This document shows, piece by piece, positions 26,867 to 36,126 of a stretch of 64,000 nt of DNA (position 1 is the stretch's first letter; the number at the start of each line of letters is the position of its first letter). The notes under the pieces were generated by a model. That model saw nothing but the letters and a program-made list of their open reading frames with translations. It did no database searches and was not told the DNA's origin. The stretch lies in assembly GCA_018821985.1 (NCBI GenBank), contig JAHJKP010000026.1:62001-126000 (forward strand). The letters are read 5' to 3'. Position numbers and translations under genes: made by a program. This DNA comes from Pseudomonadota bacterium (GTDB taxonomy: Bacteria > Desulfobacterota > Desulfobulbia > Desulfobulbales > Desulfocapsaceae).

Positions 26867-27841
26867 TTACCACCTGACCAGAGTTGCTCCCCAGGTAAAA
26901 CCACCACCAAAAGAACAAAACAAAATGATATCACCGGCTTGCACCATAGACGCCCGATTTGCTTCATCAAGGGCGATGGGGATGGAAGCTGCTGACGTAT
27001 TACCATATTTTTGCACATTTATGAAAACTTTTTCTACACCGATTCCTAGACGTTCAACCAACTTATTCAAGATACGGATATTAGCCTGATGCGGAATGAC
27101 CAAGCTGATGGCATCAAGGGCTATCTGTTCTTGGTCTAAAAGCGCCAACACAGCCTCTTCCATGGCCTTGACCGCATACTTAAAGACTTCACGGCCCTCC
27201 ATAACGATATGAGCACCGGAACTTGCGGACTGCAACAGTTCCGGATTACAACTGGCAGCAGTGTGCATATGGAGCAAGCTCCAAAGCTTTCCATCCGAAA
27301 ACAACTTGGCCCCGATCACCCCGCGACTCCCCTCGACATGCCCAAGGACAACGGCTCCAGCACCATCACCAAAAAGGATACAGGTATTTCGATCCTCCCA
27401 GTTCGTACGACTGGAAAGGGTTTCTGCTCCGATCACTAAAATTTTCTTACTCGGATCGGCCTGGATATATTTATCAGCCAGATCTAGAGCATAAACAAAT
27501 CCTGAACAGGCAGCGTTGATATCGAAAGCAAAAGCCCTGCCAGCGCCAATCTCTTTCTGCACGAAACAGGCACAAGAAGGCATAAGCATGTGAGAAGAAA
27601 TGGTCGCAACAATGACAAGATCAATCTCAGTGGCAGAAAGCTCAGCCATCTGCAAGGCCTTTACCGCAGCTCTGGCAGCCAATAGATAGGTTTCATCACC
27701 CTTACCACCAATACAACGCGTACTGATCCCGGTTCTGGTCCTTATCCACTCATCACTGGTATCAACAATCTTCTCCAAGTCCTGATTGCTGACAACCCGC
27801 TCAGGCAGATATGACCCTGTCCCAAGAATCGCCGTGCCCAT
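26867..27841 (-). CDS. fabH: Beta-ketoacyl-ACP synthase III
   Basis: Starts fatty-acid synthesis by condensing an acyl-CoA primer with malonyl-ACP, 324 residues. The catalytic triad is Cys112 (AACSGFVYALD), His251 (IPHQANIRIL) and Asn281 (YGNTSAASIPIA), with GGGFTWGA at the C terminus. Its start shares one base with the plsX stop. The next gene, the acyl-CoA dehydrogenase, begins 110 bp downstream. Confidence 0.96.
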   Translation of the reverse strand: MGTAILGTGSYLPERVVSNQDLEKIVDTSDEWIRTRTGISTRCIGGKGDETYLLAARAAVKALQMAELSATEIDLVIVATISSHMLMPSCACFVQKEIGAGRAFAFDINAACSGFVYALDLADKYIQADPSKKILVIGAETLSSRTNWEDRNTCILFGDGAGAVVLGHVEGSRGVIGAKLFSDGKLWSLLHMHTAASCNPELLQSASSGAHIVMEGREVFKYAVKAMEEAVLALLDQEQIALDAISLVIPHQANIRILNKLVERLGIGVEKVFINVQKYGNTSAASIPIALDEANRASMVQAGDIILFCSFGGGFTWGATLVRW

Positions 27842-28863
27842 CAGACCACAGCCTCTTCATCCTGAGCGATTTCAGCAAGACCTGCTGCGATTCTCTGATT
27901 GACTTGCTTTTCTACCATCTTGGCAGCTTCCAGGATTGCATTCTTAATAGCCTCAGCGCTGGATTTACCATGACAGATAATGCCAATACCATTGATACCC
28001 AAAAGGGGCGCGCCACCATATTCTGCATAATCGACACGCTTGGCAAAGGAACGAAAGGCGGGACGGGCAAGAAAATATCCGATTTTAGCAGCAGTTGACT
28101 TCATGATTTCGTCTTTCAACATCTGCATAGCCGCCCCAGCCAGACCTTCGCTGAGCTTCAGGCAGATATTGCCGACAAAACCATCACAGACAATAACATC
28201 AACATTGCCTTGAAACACATCTCGCCCCTCGACATTTCCCACAAAATTCAGGGAACTGGCAGCAAGCCGGGCGTAGGTCTCTTTAACAAGGGTATTCCCC
28301 TTCCCAACTTCTTCGCCAATGCTGAGGATACCAATACGGGGACGATCTATATCGAATATATGGGAAAAGGCAGAGGCCATGACCGCAAATTGAAAAAGAT
28401 GCTGGGGGCGACAATCAACATTGGCCCCAACATCCATCATGACGACCGGCTTTTTCAAGGTGGGAAAGATGCTGGCTATTCCTGGCCGGGACACATGCTC
28501 CATCCGGCCAAGCTTTCGTACAGCGGCAGCCATTGTTGCCCCGGAATTACCCGCACTGACAGCTGCATCAGCCTGCCCTTGACGCACAAGATCGAAGGCA
28601 ACCAGAACCGAGGCGTCTTTTTTCTTGCGGATAGCGTCGACAGGCGACTCACTCATCTCAACCACCTCAGCGGCATGGACAATCTGGATACGTTGCAACA
28701 ATCCAGTATCGCCAGACCTCAATCGGTCAAGATGAGCCTGCAGAACCTGCCGGTTACCAACCAGGGTTACTTGCAGATCGGTCTGTTTTACGGCAAGCAA
28801 TGCCCCGTCAATCAGTTCCTCGGGGCCATGGTCTCCGCCCATGGCATCCAGGGCAATCCGCAC
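27841..28863 (-). CDS. plsX: Phosphate acyltransferase PlsX
   Basis: Makes acyl-phosphate from acyl-ACP for phospholipid synthesis, 340 residues. The N-terminal RIALDAMGGDHGP motif is diagnostic, with VSAGNSGATMAA and DVGANVDCRPQHL following. The start is GTG (28863), 8 bp after rpmF. The order rpmF-plsX-fabH is widespread and links ribosome and lipid synthesis. Confidence 0.95.
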   Translation of the reverse strand: MRIALDAMGGDHGPEELIDGALLAVKQTDLQVTLVGNRQVLQAHLDRLRSGDTGLLQRIQIVHAAEVVEMSESPVDAIRKKKDASVLVAFDLVRQGQADAAVSAGNSGATMAAAVRKLGRMEHVSRPGIASIFPTLKKPVVMMDVGANVDCRPQHLFQFAVMASAFSHIFDIDRPRIGILSIGEEVGKGNTLVKETYARLAASSLNFVGNVEGRDVFQGNVDVIVCDGFVGNICLKLSEGLAGAAMQMLKDEIMKSTAAKIGYFLARPAFRSFAKRVDYAEYGGAPLLGINGIGIICHGKSSAEAIKNAILEAAKMVEKQVNQRIAAGLAEIAQDEEAVV

Positions 28864-28871
28864 AATTGGGC

Positions 28872-29060
28872 CTATTCTATATCAATATCAAGACTAACAA
28901 CCGTACGACCCTTGTATTTTCCACAACTTGGGCACAGACGATGTGGCTGTTTTGGCGCACCGCACTCGGCACAGGTAGACATACCTGGCGCACTCAGTGC
29001 ATCATGCGACCTTCTTTTACGGGTACGAGAGTGAGAATGTCGTCTCTTGGGTAATGCCAT
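28872..29060 (-). CDS. rpmF: 50S ribosomal protein L32
   Basis: A 62-residue zinc-ribbon ribosomal protein. It begins MALPKRRHSHSRTRKRRSHD and contains CAECGAPKQPHRLCPSCGKYKGR, the four-Cys form. GGAGGATATT precedes the ATG at 29060; a longer reading upstream has no support. It leads the fab operon. The usual upstream yceD (DUF177) gene is not present. Confidence 0.96.
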   Translation of the reverse strand: MALPKRRHSHSRTRKRRSHDALSAPGMSTCAECGAPKQPHRLCPSCGKYKGRTVVSLDIDIE

Positions 29061-29408
29061 AATATCCTCCAGTAAAAAACAAAATATGTTTTTCAGGGTA
29101 AATTGAGATAAAGTTACACATATTGTAACAAAGATAAGCTGCTGAATTACTACATAAAACCACAACGCTCCAAGATTGAAAGTGAATATTACAGCTAATA
29201 ACTTTTATTCACATCAGCTTTTTTAATCCAAGAAATTTCAACGAAGAACGCAGATAAAGGACATAAAAATAAACAATTTTTTCAAGAATGGCCAGAAAAA
29301 AAAGCAGGCCCAAGCACTTTGTCAGAGAAGAGCTATCAACGCCATGACAAATCTACAGTTCCCAACAGGCAAGAAGTTAAACAAAATCTGCCTTGCAAAA
29401 AAACCTCT
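29061..29408. other. Intergenic region upstream of rpmF
   Basis: The 348 bp contain the dyad GTTACA (29113-29118)/TGTAAC (29124-29129) about 55 bp upstream of the rpmF start, a possible operator for the fab operon. No strong promoter hexamers or T-tailed hairpin for the opposite-side operon were found. No coding sequence is supported. Confidence 0.45.
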
Positions 29409-29885
29409 CTACAGCACATGCGCCAGGCGTTCAGCTGTTTTCTCCAGCCGCAAACTGCTGATCAACAACAAGTGCTTCAAAAGCTTGATAACCAGTTGCG
29501 AGTCAGTGCGTTCCAGAGCCTCCAGCTCATGACACCCTAAACGAAAAAGATGCGATTGTTCAATGGCTCTGACGCTTACACCATGGATATGACCTGACAG
29601 GAGCCCGGCCTCGCCCACGATGGCCCCTGGTTCCAAGATAGCTACAACCTGCATCTTGCGATGAAACCCTGTTTTTTTTTGGACCGACAACCGCCCCTGA
29701 GCCAGAAAAAAGACCTCATCGGCAGGGTCGCCAACCTCAAAGAGAAACGTATCCTGCTCAAAAGTCCTTTCGGTTACCACAGACGCAAACCGCTTCTGCT
29801 CTGCTGCACCAAGAAAAGCAAAAACATCCGCACAACTTTTCTGTTCTGACCCTGCAAGATGCCCTGAGAGAAGTGGATTATTCAA
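29409..29885 (-). CDS. Cyclic-nucleotide-binding-domain protein without DNA-binding domain
   Basis: A 158-residue protein with one cNMP-binding beta-barrel (about 25-130: FLFEVGDPADEVFFLAQGRLSV, GAIVGEAGLLSG, RAIEQSHLFRL). There is no C-terminal helix-turn-helix, so it is not a Crp-type regulator but may sense a ligand or act with a partner. The gene overlaps mlaC by 8 bp, ending an ileS-lspA-fabD-mlaA-mlaC unit. Whether a nucleotide binds is uncertain, because the canonical phosphate-binding Arg is not evident. Confidence 0.8.
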   Translation of the reverse strand: MNNPLLSGHLAGSEQKSCADVFAFLGAAEQKRFASVVTERTFEQDTFLFEVGDPADEVFFLAQGRLSVQKKTGFHRKMQVVAILEPGAIVGEAGLLSGHIHGVSVRAIEQSHLFRLGCHELEALERTDSQLVIKLLKHLLLISSLRLEKTAERLAHVL

Positions 29886-30477
29886 AAGTGCTGTTTTTTT
29901 CCTCCAGAAGCTTTACCAGCCCGTCAAACTTGTCGCGACGAAGGATTGACTTGAACTGTTCCATATAGTTGCGAACCAGGCTCACCCCTTCGATATTGAT
30001 ATCGTAGACCACCCACCGATCTTCTTTTTTAATCATGACATAATCGACAGGGATCAACTGGCCATTATTTTCAATTTGAGTCGAGACAATCGCCCTGTCT
30101 TCCTTCTGCCGTTCTCCAATATACTGAATCTCCTGGCCTGAATAACTCTCAAATTTACCGATATAGGCATTTTCAAGCAGTTTAGTAAACAGCTCCTGGA
30201 AATGGTCCTGTTTTTCTGGCGGCAAACCCTTCCATTCCCTCCCAAGTACCCGCTTGGACATCTCACGAAAATCAAAGCCCTGGGTCACATGGCCCATAAT
30301 CTTGGCACGTCGCTCTATCTTATGCTCTTCCCCCTTCAATCCAGAGTCAAGCAGGATGTCTATCAACGCTTTTAATGTGGGTTTTAACTGCTCTGTGGGC
30401 CCAGAGATCGCCAGGGCAGAGGAGCCAGACCAGAGAGAGCAACAAAACAGTATCAACAACGCGTAAATGAATTTCAT
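29878..30477 (-). CDS. mlaC: MlaC-family phospholipid-transport periplasmic protein
   Basis: About 199 residues with a signal peptide (MKFIYALLILFCC...SALA). It belongs to the MlaC/Ttg2D family that shuttles phospholipids across the periplasm between MlaA and the MlaFEDB transporter. FDFREMSKRVLGREWKGL and YDINIEGVSLVRNYM are family-typical. An in-frame upstream start would add 11 residues before the signal peptide and is not favoured. MlaFED genes are not here. Confidence 0.88.
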   Translation of the reverse strand: MKFIYALLILFCCSLWSGSSALAISGPTEQLKPTLKALIDILLDSGLKGEEHKIERRAKIMGHVTQGFDFREMSKRVLGREWKGLPPEKQDHFQELFTKLLENAYIGKFESYSGQEIQYIGERQKEDRAIVSTQIENNGQLIPVDYVMIKKEDRWVVYDINIEGVSLVRNYMEQFKSILRRDKFDGLVKLLEEKNSTFE

Positions 30478-30529
30478 AATTTTTATCTTCTTTAGATTTC
30501 CAGGTACCATTTTTCCTCACAACTCCTGA

Positions 30530-31315
30530 TCAGAACTCATTGATTATATCATTTTGCACTTCCTTATCCAACACCTTGTTCCGCCTATACTCAAGATACA
30601 CCTGCCGCATGGAGATATAAGGATCCAGAGAGTATCTTTTCATATCTTCATACAGATCCGGATTCAGAGACAACATATTCACCTTGTCAGCAGAATAATA
30701 GGCAGCCCCATCCAGATAAGTAGTGCCGACATAAGTGGCCGGATGGACGACAACGTTGCCGGCAAAACCAAGCGTATCCCGTACAGTCATAGGCCCAATA
30801 AGCGGCAGACAGAGATACAGCCCCTCACCCAGCCCCCAGACCCCCAAAGTCTGACCAAAATCTTCAGGCTTGGGTTCAAGTCCAAATGAACGCAAGGCCG
30901 GATCACCTAGGCCCAAAACCCCCACAGTAGAGTTAATCAAAAACCGTGAAAGATCAATAGACGCATCTGCTAACTTGCCCTGTAACAGATTATTCACCAC
31001 ATGCACCGGAGCCGCAACGTTATCAAAAAAATTACCGAAACACTGTCGAAAATCGATGGGCACCACTGCCATATAAACATTATTGACCGGTTTCAAGATC
31101 CAAAAATAGAGTTTGTCATTCACCTGAAAGAAAATCCTATTCATGGACTCCAAAGGGTCAGAGGACTCCTCCTCTTCAAAGAATGCGTCAATTTCTTCAT
31201 TCTCATTATCAATCGATAGACCAACACCTTCTGCGTCCTCGGCCAGAGCACCCCGCACAGGGGCAACCATAAGTACCAGAAACAAGAATATAATGAACAT
31301 TTTTTTTTGCTTCAT
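30530..31315 (-). CDS. mlaA: MlaA/VacJ-family outer-membrane lipid asymmetry protein
   Basis: About 261 residues. DPLESMNRIFFQVND and NNLLQGKLADASIDLSRF with STVGVLGLGDPA define MlaA. It would remove phospholipids from the outer leaflet of the outer membrane and hand them to MlaC, encoded next. The N-terminal signal sequence ends APVRGALAED without the lipobox Cys usual for this family. The first ATG (31327) and the one at 31315 are both possible; GGATGGA fits the latter. Confidence 0.9.
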   Translation of the reverse strand: MKQKKMFIIFLFLVLMVAPVRGALAEDAEGVGLSIDNENEEIDAFFEEEESSDPLESMNRIFFQVNDKLYFWILKPVNNVYMAVVPIDFRQCFGNFFDNVAAPVHVVNNLLQGKLADASIDLSRFLINSTVGVLGLGDPALRSFGLEPKPEDFGQTLGVWGLGEGLYLCLPLIGPMTVRDTLGFAGNVVVHPATYVGTTYLDGAAYYSADKVNMLSLNPDLYEDMKRYSLDPYISMRQVYLEYRRNKVLDKEVQNDIINEF

Positions 31316-31341
31316 AGTGTGATCCATCCTTGCTGACAAAA

Positions 31342-32292
31342 TTAATTCATACCTATCTGTTCAAGACATTGGGCCAGACTGTCAGGGCTATCAAGCTGCA
31401 GAGCCTGATAGACATAGCCTTTAGGGGCAATTTTGCGCATCATCCCTTTCAACACGGTCTTGGGACCCACCTCGATAAAGGTATCGACTCCCTGTTCGAT
31501 CATGGCCTGGATGAGCTCGAGCCAGCGAACTCTGGAGGCAATCTGTCTGGCCATTATTTCTCGAATCATAGTGGGTTCCTCTTCCGTTGCCGCCAGGATA
31601 TTAAAATAAACAGGAATCTGCGGACGATTAAATTCCACCTCTGCCATAAATGTGGCAAAATCAGGAACGGCATCCGCCACCAGTGGACTATGATTGGCCA
31701 CACTGACTGCCAAAGGAATAATTCTTGCGCCCCGCTCCGCGGCAATGGCCCCAACAGCATCCAGTGCCGCCACCTCCCCTGAGATCACGATCTGCTGCTC
31801 GGTGTTGTGATTGGCGACGGTGGCCACCCCAGCGCCCACACACTGGGCAATAATCCCCTCAATCTCCACGACATTCAAGCCAAGAACGGCCCACATGGCA
31901 CCTGGATGTTTCTGCCCCTCTCGCTCCATCAGCATGCCACGCCTGGCCACAAGACGCATTGTATCCTCGACACTAAGCACACCGGCAGCACAGAGGGCTG
32001 AATACTCCCCCAGACTGTGCCCGGCAAAACAACTGGCAACAACCTTCTCTCCCCAGGCATTTTTCAGCGCCTGCCAGCAGATAAGATTGGTCACGGTGAT
32101 GGCTGGCTGCAGATGTACGGCCCTGGTCAATTCCTCCATGGGCCCTTCGATGCAGAGCTGGCGCAAAGGAAAATCACACACGCCCTCGGCCTGTTCCATG
32201 ATGGCCGCACAATCGGGCTCTGCCTCAATAAACTCACGTCCCATACCCAGATACTGGGACCCCTGGCCAGGAAAAAGAACTGCTATTTTCAT
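31342..32292 (-). CDS. fabD: Malonyl-CoA:ACP transacylase
   Basis: Loads malonyl groups onto ACP, 316 residues. The nucleophile Ser is in AGHSLGEYSAL, the partner His in SVANHSPLV, and FPGQGSQYLGMG is the N-terminal oxyanion motif. It is separated from the main fab operon and lies between lspA and mlaA, about 5 kb downstream of the usual position beside fabH. Confidence 0.95.
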   Translation of the reverse strand: MKIAVLFPGQGSQYLGMGREFIEAEPDCAAIMEQAEGVCDFPLRQLCIEGPMEELTRAVHLQPAITVTNLICWQALKNAWGEKVVASCFAGHSLGEYSALCAAGVLSVEDTMRLVARRGMLMEREGQKHPGAMWAVLGLNVVEIEGIIAQCVGAGVATVANHNTEQQIVISGEVAALDAVGAIAAERGARIIPLAVSVANHSPLVADAVPDFATFMAEVEFNRPQIPVYFNILAATEEEPTMIREIMARQIASRVRWLELIQAMIEQGVDTFIEVGPKTVLKGMMRKIAPKGYVYQALQLDSPDSLAQCLEQIGMN

Positions 32293-32334
32293 CTCAACAC
32301 CTTTACTCTAGACACCTTGATACTACCTGATTCC

Positions 32335-32820
32335 TCAACCTGCACTTTTCAATCTTCCTTTTTCTTCCAATATATTGGCGATAAAAAAAAGCACCACCCC
32401 AATAGTGATCGCTGAATCGGCGACATTAAAGGCCGGCCAGTGATGCGCCCCGATATAGACGTCAAGAAAATCAACCACGGAACCATGCCTGACACGATCT
32501 ATCAGATTGCCGAGAGCACCACCGCCAATCAGTGGCAGGCTTATTGAATAGAGCCTGTGAGCATACCGCATTCGAGACCAGGCAATGACAATAACCACCA
32601 GGGCCACAGCCCCAAGCATCAAAAATAGATAATGTCGCCATGCCCCAGTCTGTCCGGCCAGGAAACCAAAGGCAGCACCCTTGTTCGTCAAATAAGTGAA
32701 ACTGAAAAAGCCGGGGATAATCTCCAGGGATTCATACAATGAAAACGATCTCAGAATCCACAGCTTGGTCAACTGATCTCCGACCACCACGGCAAACACT
32801 ATTGCCAGAAAACGTGTCAT
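32335..32820 (-). CDS. lspA: Lipoprotein signal peptidase
   Basis: An inner-membrane aspartyl protease that cleaves prolipoproteins after lipidation, 161 residues with four helices. The catalytic pair is Asp117 (VVDFLDV) and Asp135 (FNVADSAITIG), and GGGALGNLIDR is also typical. It starts directly at the end of ileS, the common ileS-lspA pair. Confidence 0.96.
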   Translation of the reverse strand: MTRFLAIVFAVVVGDQLTKLWILRSFSLYESLEIIPGFFSFTYLTNKGAAFGFLAGQTGAWRHYLFLMLGAVALVVIVIAWSRMRYAHRLYSISLPLIGGGALGNLIDRVRHGSVVDFLDVYIGAHHWPAFNVADSAITIGVVLFFIANILEEKGRLKSAG

Positions 32821-35646
32821 TTATACTGACTCCCCCAGCTCCATCTCCACCACCACCGTTGCACAGCGGCCGCAGAGCTGTGGGTGCAGCTGATTCTGCC
32901 CCACGCTGCTTGAACGAATCCAGCAGCGCTCGCATTTCTCTCCTGTGGCCTGCCGCACGGCCACAGACAGACCTGCCAGCTCTTTGCTCACATAAGGAGT
33001 GAGACCAAGGAAGACAAAGTCATCACAGGGAGTCAGCTCAGAGACAATGCAAACATTCTTGATGGTCTGCCACTCCTGATGGATAAAATCAGCCCATTCA
33101 CCGCCGATCTGGAGCAGCACCTCTGCCTCAAGGGGATGACCGATCACCTTTTCCCGACGTGCTCCTTCCAGGGCCTTGGTGATCTCTGAACGGACCATGA
33201 CCAGTTTTTCCCACCTGCCCTCCAACTCGCCATCGCGCCTTTCCGGATGCAGTGATGGAAACTCCACAAAAAAGACACTCTGATCTAGAGGCGCATCCGG
33301 AGCAAGATTATAGAGAGACTCCCAGGATTCGGCCGCGGTAAAGCTGAGCACCGGGGTCATGAGACGAAGCAGACCATCCAGAATCTCGTGAAGCACCGTT
33401 TGGGCCGCACGGCGCGCAAGCGACTTCGTAGCGGAACAATAAAGCCGGTCCTTGAGAATATCCAGATAAAAGGCACTCATGGTCAGGCCGCAGAAATAAT
33501 TGAGACCCTGATGGATCGAATGGAATTCAAAGCGTTCGTAAGCCGCTGTCACCCGCCCTTTGAGATCCTCAAAACGGGCCAGGGCCCAGCGATCGATCTC
33601 CGGCAGGTCAGCATAGGCGACACAGTCCTCCTCAGGATCAAAATCAAAGAGATTTCCCAGCATATAGCGGATGGTATTGCGGATCTTCCGATAGGCATCG
33701 GCCACCTGTTTCAGGATCTCATCCGAGACCTTGACATCATCACGGTAATCCTCGCTGGAAACCCAGAGACGCAGGATCTCGGCGCCGAATTTATCAATCA
33801 CCTCCTGGGGAGCCACCACGTTGCCAATGGACTTGGACATCTTCTTGCCCTTGCCGTCGACCACATAACCATGGGTCAGAACCCCCTTGAACGGGGCCCG
33901 TCCCCGGGTTCCAACCGAGGTGAGCAGAGAGGACTGAAACCAGCCGCGGTGCTGATCGCTGCCTTCAAGATAGAGATCGGCAGGAGAGCGCAGCTCTTCC
34001 CGCTTTTCACAGACCGCCGCATGGCTGGTACCGGAATCAAACCAGACGTCCAGGATATCCTCTTCCTTGGTAAAATGGGTGGAACCGCATTTAGCGCAAC
34101 CAGTACCGGGTTCGAGAAAATCCTCCACCCCGTGGCGAAACCAGGCATCAGCCCCTTCCTTCTTGAAAAGGAGATCAATCCGTTCAACCAGCGCCTCACT
34201 CTTGACGACCTCTCCGCACTCCTTGCAGCTGAGCACGGTGATCGGTACGCCCCAGGTGCGCTGACGGGAGAGACACCAGTCCGGTCTGTTTGCAACCATG
34301 GACTGAATCCGCTGCATCCCCCAGGCCGGAGTCCACTCCACCTTTTTAATCTCGGCTAGGGCCTTGGCGCGCAGGTCATTCTGCTCCAGGGAGATAAACC
34401 ACTGGGGCGTGGCCCGGTACATCACCGGTTTCTTGCAACGCCAGCAGTGGGGATAACTATGGGTAATGGCGGACTCATGGAGCAAAACACCTGACTCCTG
34501 CATATCCCCAGTGATCACCTTGTTGACTGCCGGCACCTGCTGGCCCTGATATTTTCCGGCTTCTGCGGTATAACAGCCCTCACTGTCAACCGGCGACAGG
34601 ACCTCCAGGCCATAGCGCAACCCGGTCAGGTAATCGTCGGCACCATGACCTGGGGCCGTATGGACACAACCGGTACCGGCCTCGGCAGTCACGTAGTCGG
34701 CAAGGACCATCAGGGAATTACGATCCAGGAATGGATGACGACAATTCCTGCGCTCCAGCCCGCGCGCCGAAAAGATCGCAACAATGGCATAATCAGTTAT
34801 GCCAAGATCGGCCATCACCTTGTCCACCAGATCCTGGGCCAGAATCAGTATTTCACCCTCAACTTTCACGGCGGCATAGACAAAATCCGGATGAAAGGCC
34901 ACTGCCAGATTGGCCGGCAGGGTCCAGGGAGTCGTGGTCCAGATAACCACCGAGACCTTGGAAGCAGCCAGTGCCGGATCAATATCCGAGAGATCGTCCA
35001 CTACAGGGAATTTTACATAGATGGAAGGCGAGGTGTGATCATAATATTCAACCTCGGCCTCTGCCAAGGCGGTGGTGCAGGTTGAGCACCAGAATACCGG
35101 CTTCTTGTTGCGGATCACCGCGCCCGAAAGCAGAAAACGGTTAAACTCCCTGGCAATCACCGCCTCATATTCATAGTTCATGGTCAGATAGGGTCTGTCC
35201 CAGTCACCGAGTACACCCAGGCGTTTAAACTCGGCCTTCTGGGTCTTGACCCATTTTTCCGCATATTTGCGGCAGGCACCCCGCTTGGAGAGCTTGGGGA
35301 TCTCTTTTTTCTTGTCACCCAACTCCTTGTCCACATTGTGCTCAATGGGCAGGCCATGACAGTCCCAACCTGGGATATAAGGAGCCCTAAAACCAGCCAT
35401 ACGACGGGATTTCAGGATAATATCCTTTAATATTTTATTAAAAGCAGTTCCCAGATGAATATGACCGTTGGCATAGGGAGGACCGTCATGCAGCACATAA
35501 AGGGGCTTATCCCGTCCCAGCTCCTGTAACTGTCCGTACAGGTCTTCCTTTTCCCAGCGCTTCAACAAGAGGGGCTCCTTCTGGGACAGATTGGCCTTCA
35601 TATTGAATTTGGTCTGGGGAAGATTCAGGGTATCCCTGTAATCCAT
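32821..35646 (-). CDS. ileS: Isoleucyl-tRNA synthetase
   Basis: A 941-residue class Ia synthetase that charges tRNA-Ile. The HIGH motif is HIHLG at residues 62-66, KMSKS is in GKKMSKSIGN, and the C-terminal zinc finger CERCWIR with CGRCATVV is present. The WDCHGLPIE motif is also conserved. It heads the ileS-lspA-fabD-mla unit. No T-box leader was seen. Confidence 0.97.
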   Translation of the reverse strand: MDYRDTLNLPQTKFNMKANLSQKEPLLLKRWEKEDLYGQLQELGRDKPLYVLHDGPPYANGHIHLGTAFNKILKDIILKSRRMAGFRAPYIPGWDCHGLPIEHNVDKELGDKKKEIPKLSKRGACRKYAEKWVKTQKAEFKRLGVLGDWDRPYLTMNYEYEAVIAREFNRFLLSGAVIRNKKPVFWCSTCTTALAEAEVEYYDHTSPSIYVKFPVVDDLSDIDPALAASKVSVVIWTTTPWTLPANLAVAFHPDFVYAAVKVEGEILILAQDLVDKVMADLGITDYAIVAIFSARGLERRNCRHPFLDRNSLMVLADYVTAEAGTGCVHTAPGHGADDYLTGLRYGLEVLSPVDSEGCYTAEAGKYQGQQVPAVNKVITGDMQESGVLLHESAITHSYPHCWRCKKPVMYRATPQWFISLEQNDLRAKALAEIKKVEWTPAWGMQRIQSMVANRPDWCLSRQRTWGVPITVLSCKECGEVVKSEALVERIDLLFKKEGADAWFRHGVEDFLEPGTGCAKCGSTHFTKEEDILDVWFDSGTSHAAVCEKREELRSPADLYLEGSDQHRGWFQSSLLTSVGTRGRAPFKGVLTHGYVVDGKGKKMSKSIGNVVAPQEVIDKFGAEILRLWVSSEDYRDDVKVSDEILKQVADAYRKIRNTIRYMLGNLFDFDPEEDCVAYADLPEIDRWALARFEDLKGRVTAAYERFEFHSIHQGLNYFCGLTMSAFYLDILKDRLYCSATKSLARRAAQTVLHEILDGLLRLMTPVLSFTAAESWESLYNLAPDAPLDQSVFFVEFPSLHPERRDGELEGRWEKLVMVRSEITKALEGARREKVIGHPLEAEVLLQIGGEWADFIHQEWQTIKNVCIVSELTPCDDFVFLGLTPYVSKELAGLSVAVRQATGEKCERCWIRSSSVGQNQLHPQLCGRCATVVVEMELGESV

Positions 35647-35938
35647 GGTATTCTCCTTTTTTCAGCAAGGCACGGCTCGTGAACAAATTAAAGTTACGGT
35701 ACAATAAACAAGGAACAGACTAACTTTTGGCAATGTACTCCCCCTGTTCCTTCTTTTCATATAAAACTTACAAAAATACCAACTGCGTATCAAGTTGCAA
35801 GGGGAAAGTAGGCCATGGTCAAAATCAGGTCATTTAACTGCAGAGCAAAAAAGTCTAAAAACCGTAACGAAATAGTCAGAAATATAATTGGTGTCCTGCT
35901 ACAACTCCTAAGAATCAACAGCCACAAGCACCTTTAAT

Positions 35939-35967
35939 TTGACATAAAGTGTGGTCTTCATTATATG
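35939..35967 (+). promoter_or_regulatory. Promoter for the CooC-ftsEX operon
   Basis: TTGACA at 35939-35944, a 17-nt spacer and TATATG at 35962-35967 form a good sigma-70 promoter. It lies about 160 bp upstream of the first gene, giving a long leader that contains the repeat at 35991-36034. Confidence 0.65.
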
Positions 35968-35990
35968 AAAGAGAGATTTAAGGTATTATT

Positions 35991-36034
35991 CAAAAACAAC
36001 ATTGACATTAAAATGGCGGGAACGGCTTAAGGAG
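35991..36034 (+). repeat. Dispersed intergenic repeat, copy A
   Basis: A CAAAAACAAC block ends at 36000 and AATGGCGGGAACGGCTTAAGG follows, with CGGCTTAA starting 23 bases after the A-rich block. The same layout occurs at 42423-42478 and, more degraded, at 58834-58884. Confidence 0.5.
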
Positions 36035-36126
36035 TGGTAGAGGAATAACCAGAAGTTCATATCCTTTTACAGTTCACCAGTCTTTCCAACTCTTTTTCCT
36101 GAGCACAGACACAATCGAGACAGAAG

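Larger units (their letters stand above)
35647..36126. other. Divergent intergenic region between ileS and the CooC-ftsEX operon
   Basis: These 480 bp hold the presumptive control regions for both flanking units. A 9-bp inverted repeat AAGGAACAG/CTGTTCCTT (35710-35718 with 35744-35752) lies in the ileS leader. A sigma-70-like promoter and a dispersed repeat lie towards the plus-strand operon and are listed separately. No gene is supported. Confidence 0.5.

Noticed and set aside
33388-34359. A 323-codon open frame antisense to ileS
   Set aside because: It mirrors the conserved ileS coding sequence, has no ribosome site or recognisable domain, and ileS is unambiguous.
35647-36126. T-box riboswitch in the ileS leader
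   Set aside because: No T-box consensus (TGGNACCGCG) or specifier-type stem was found; only a 9-bp inverted repeat is present.
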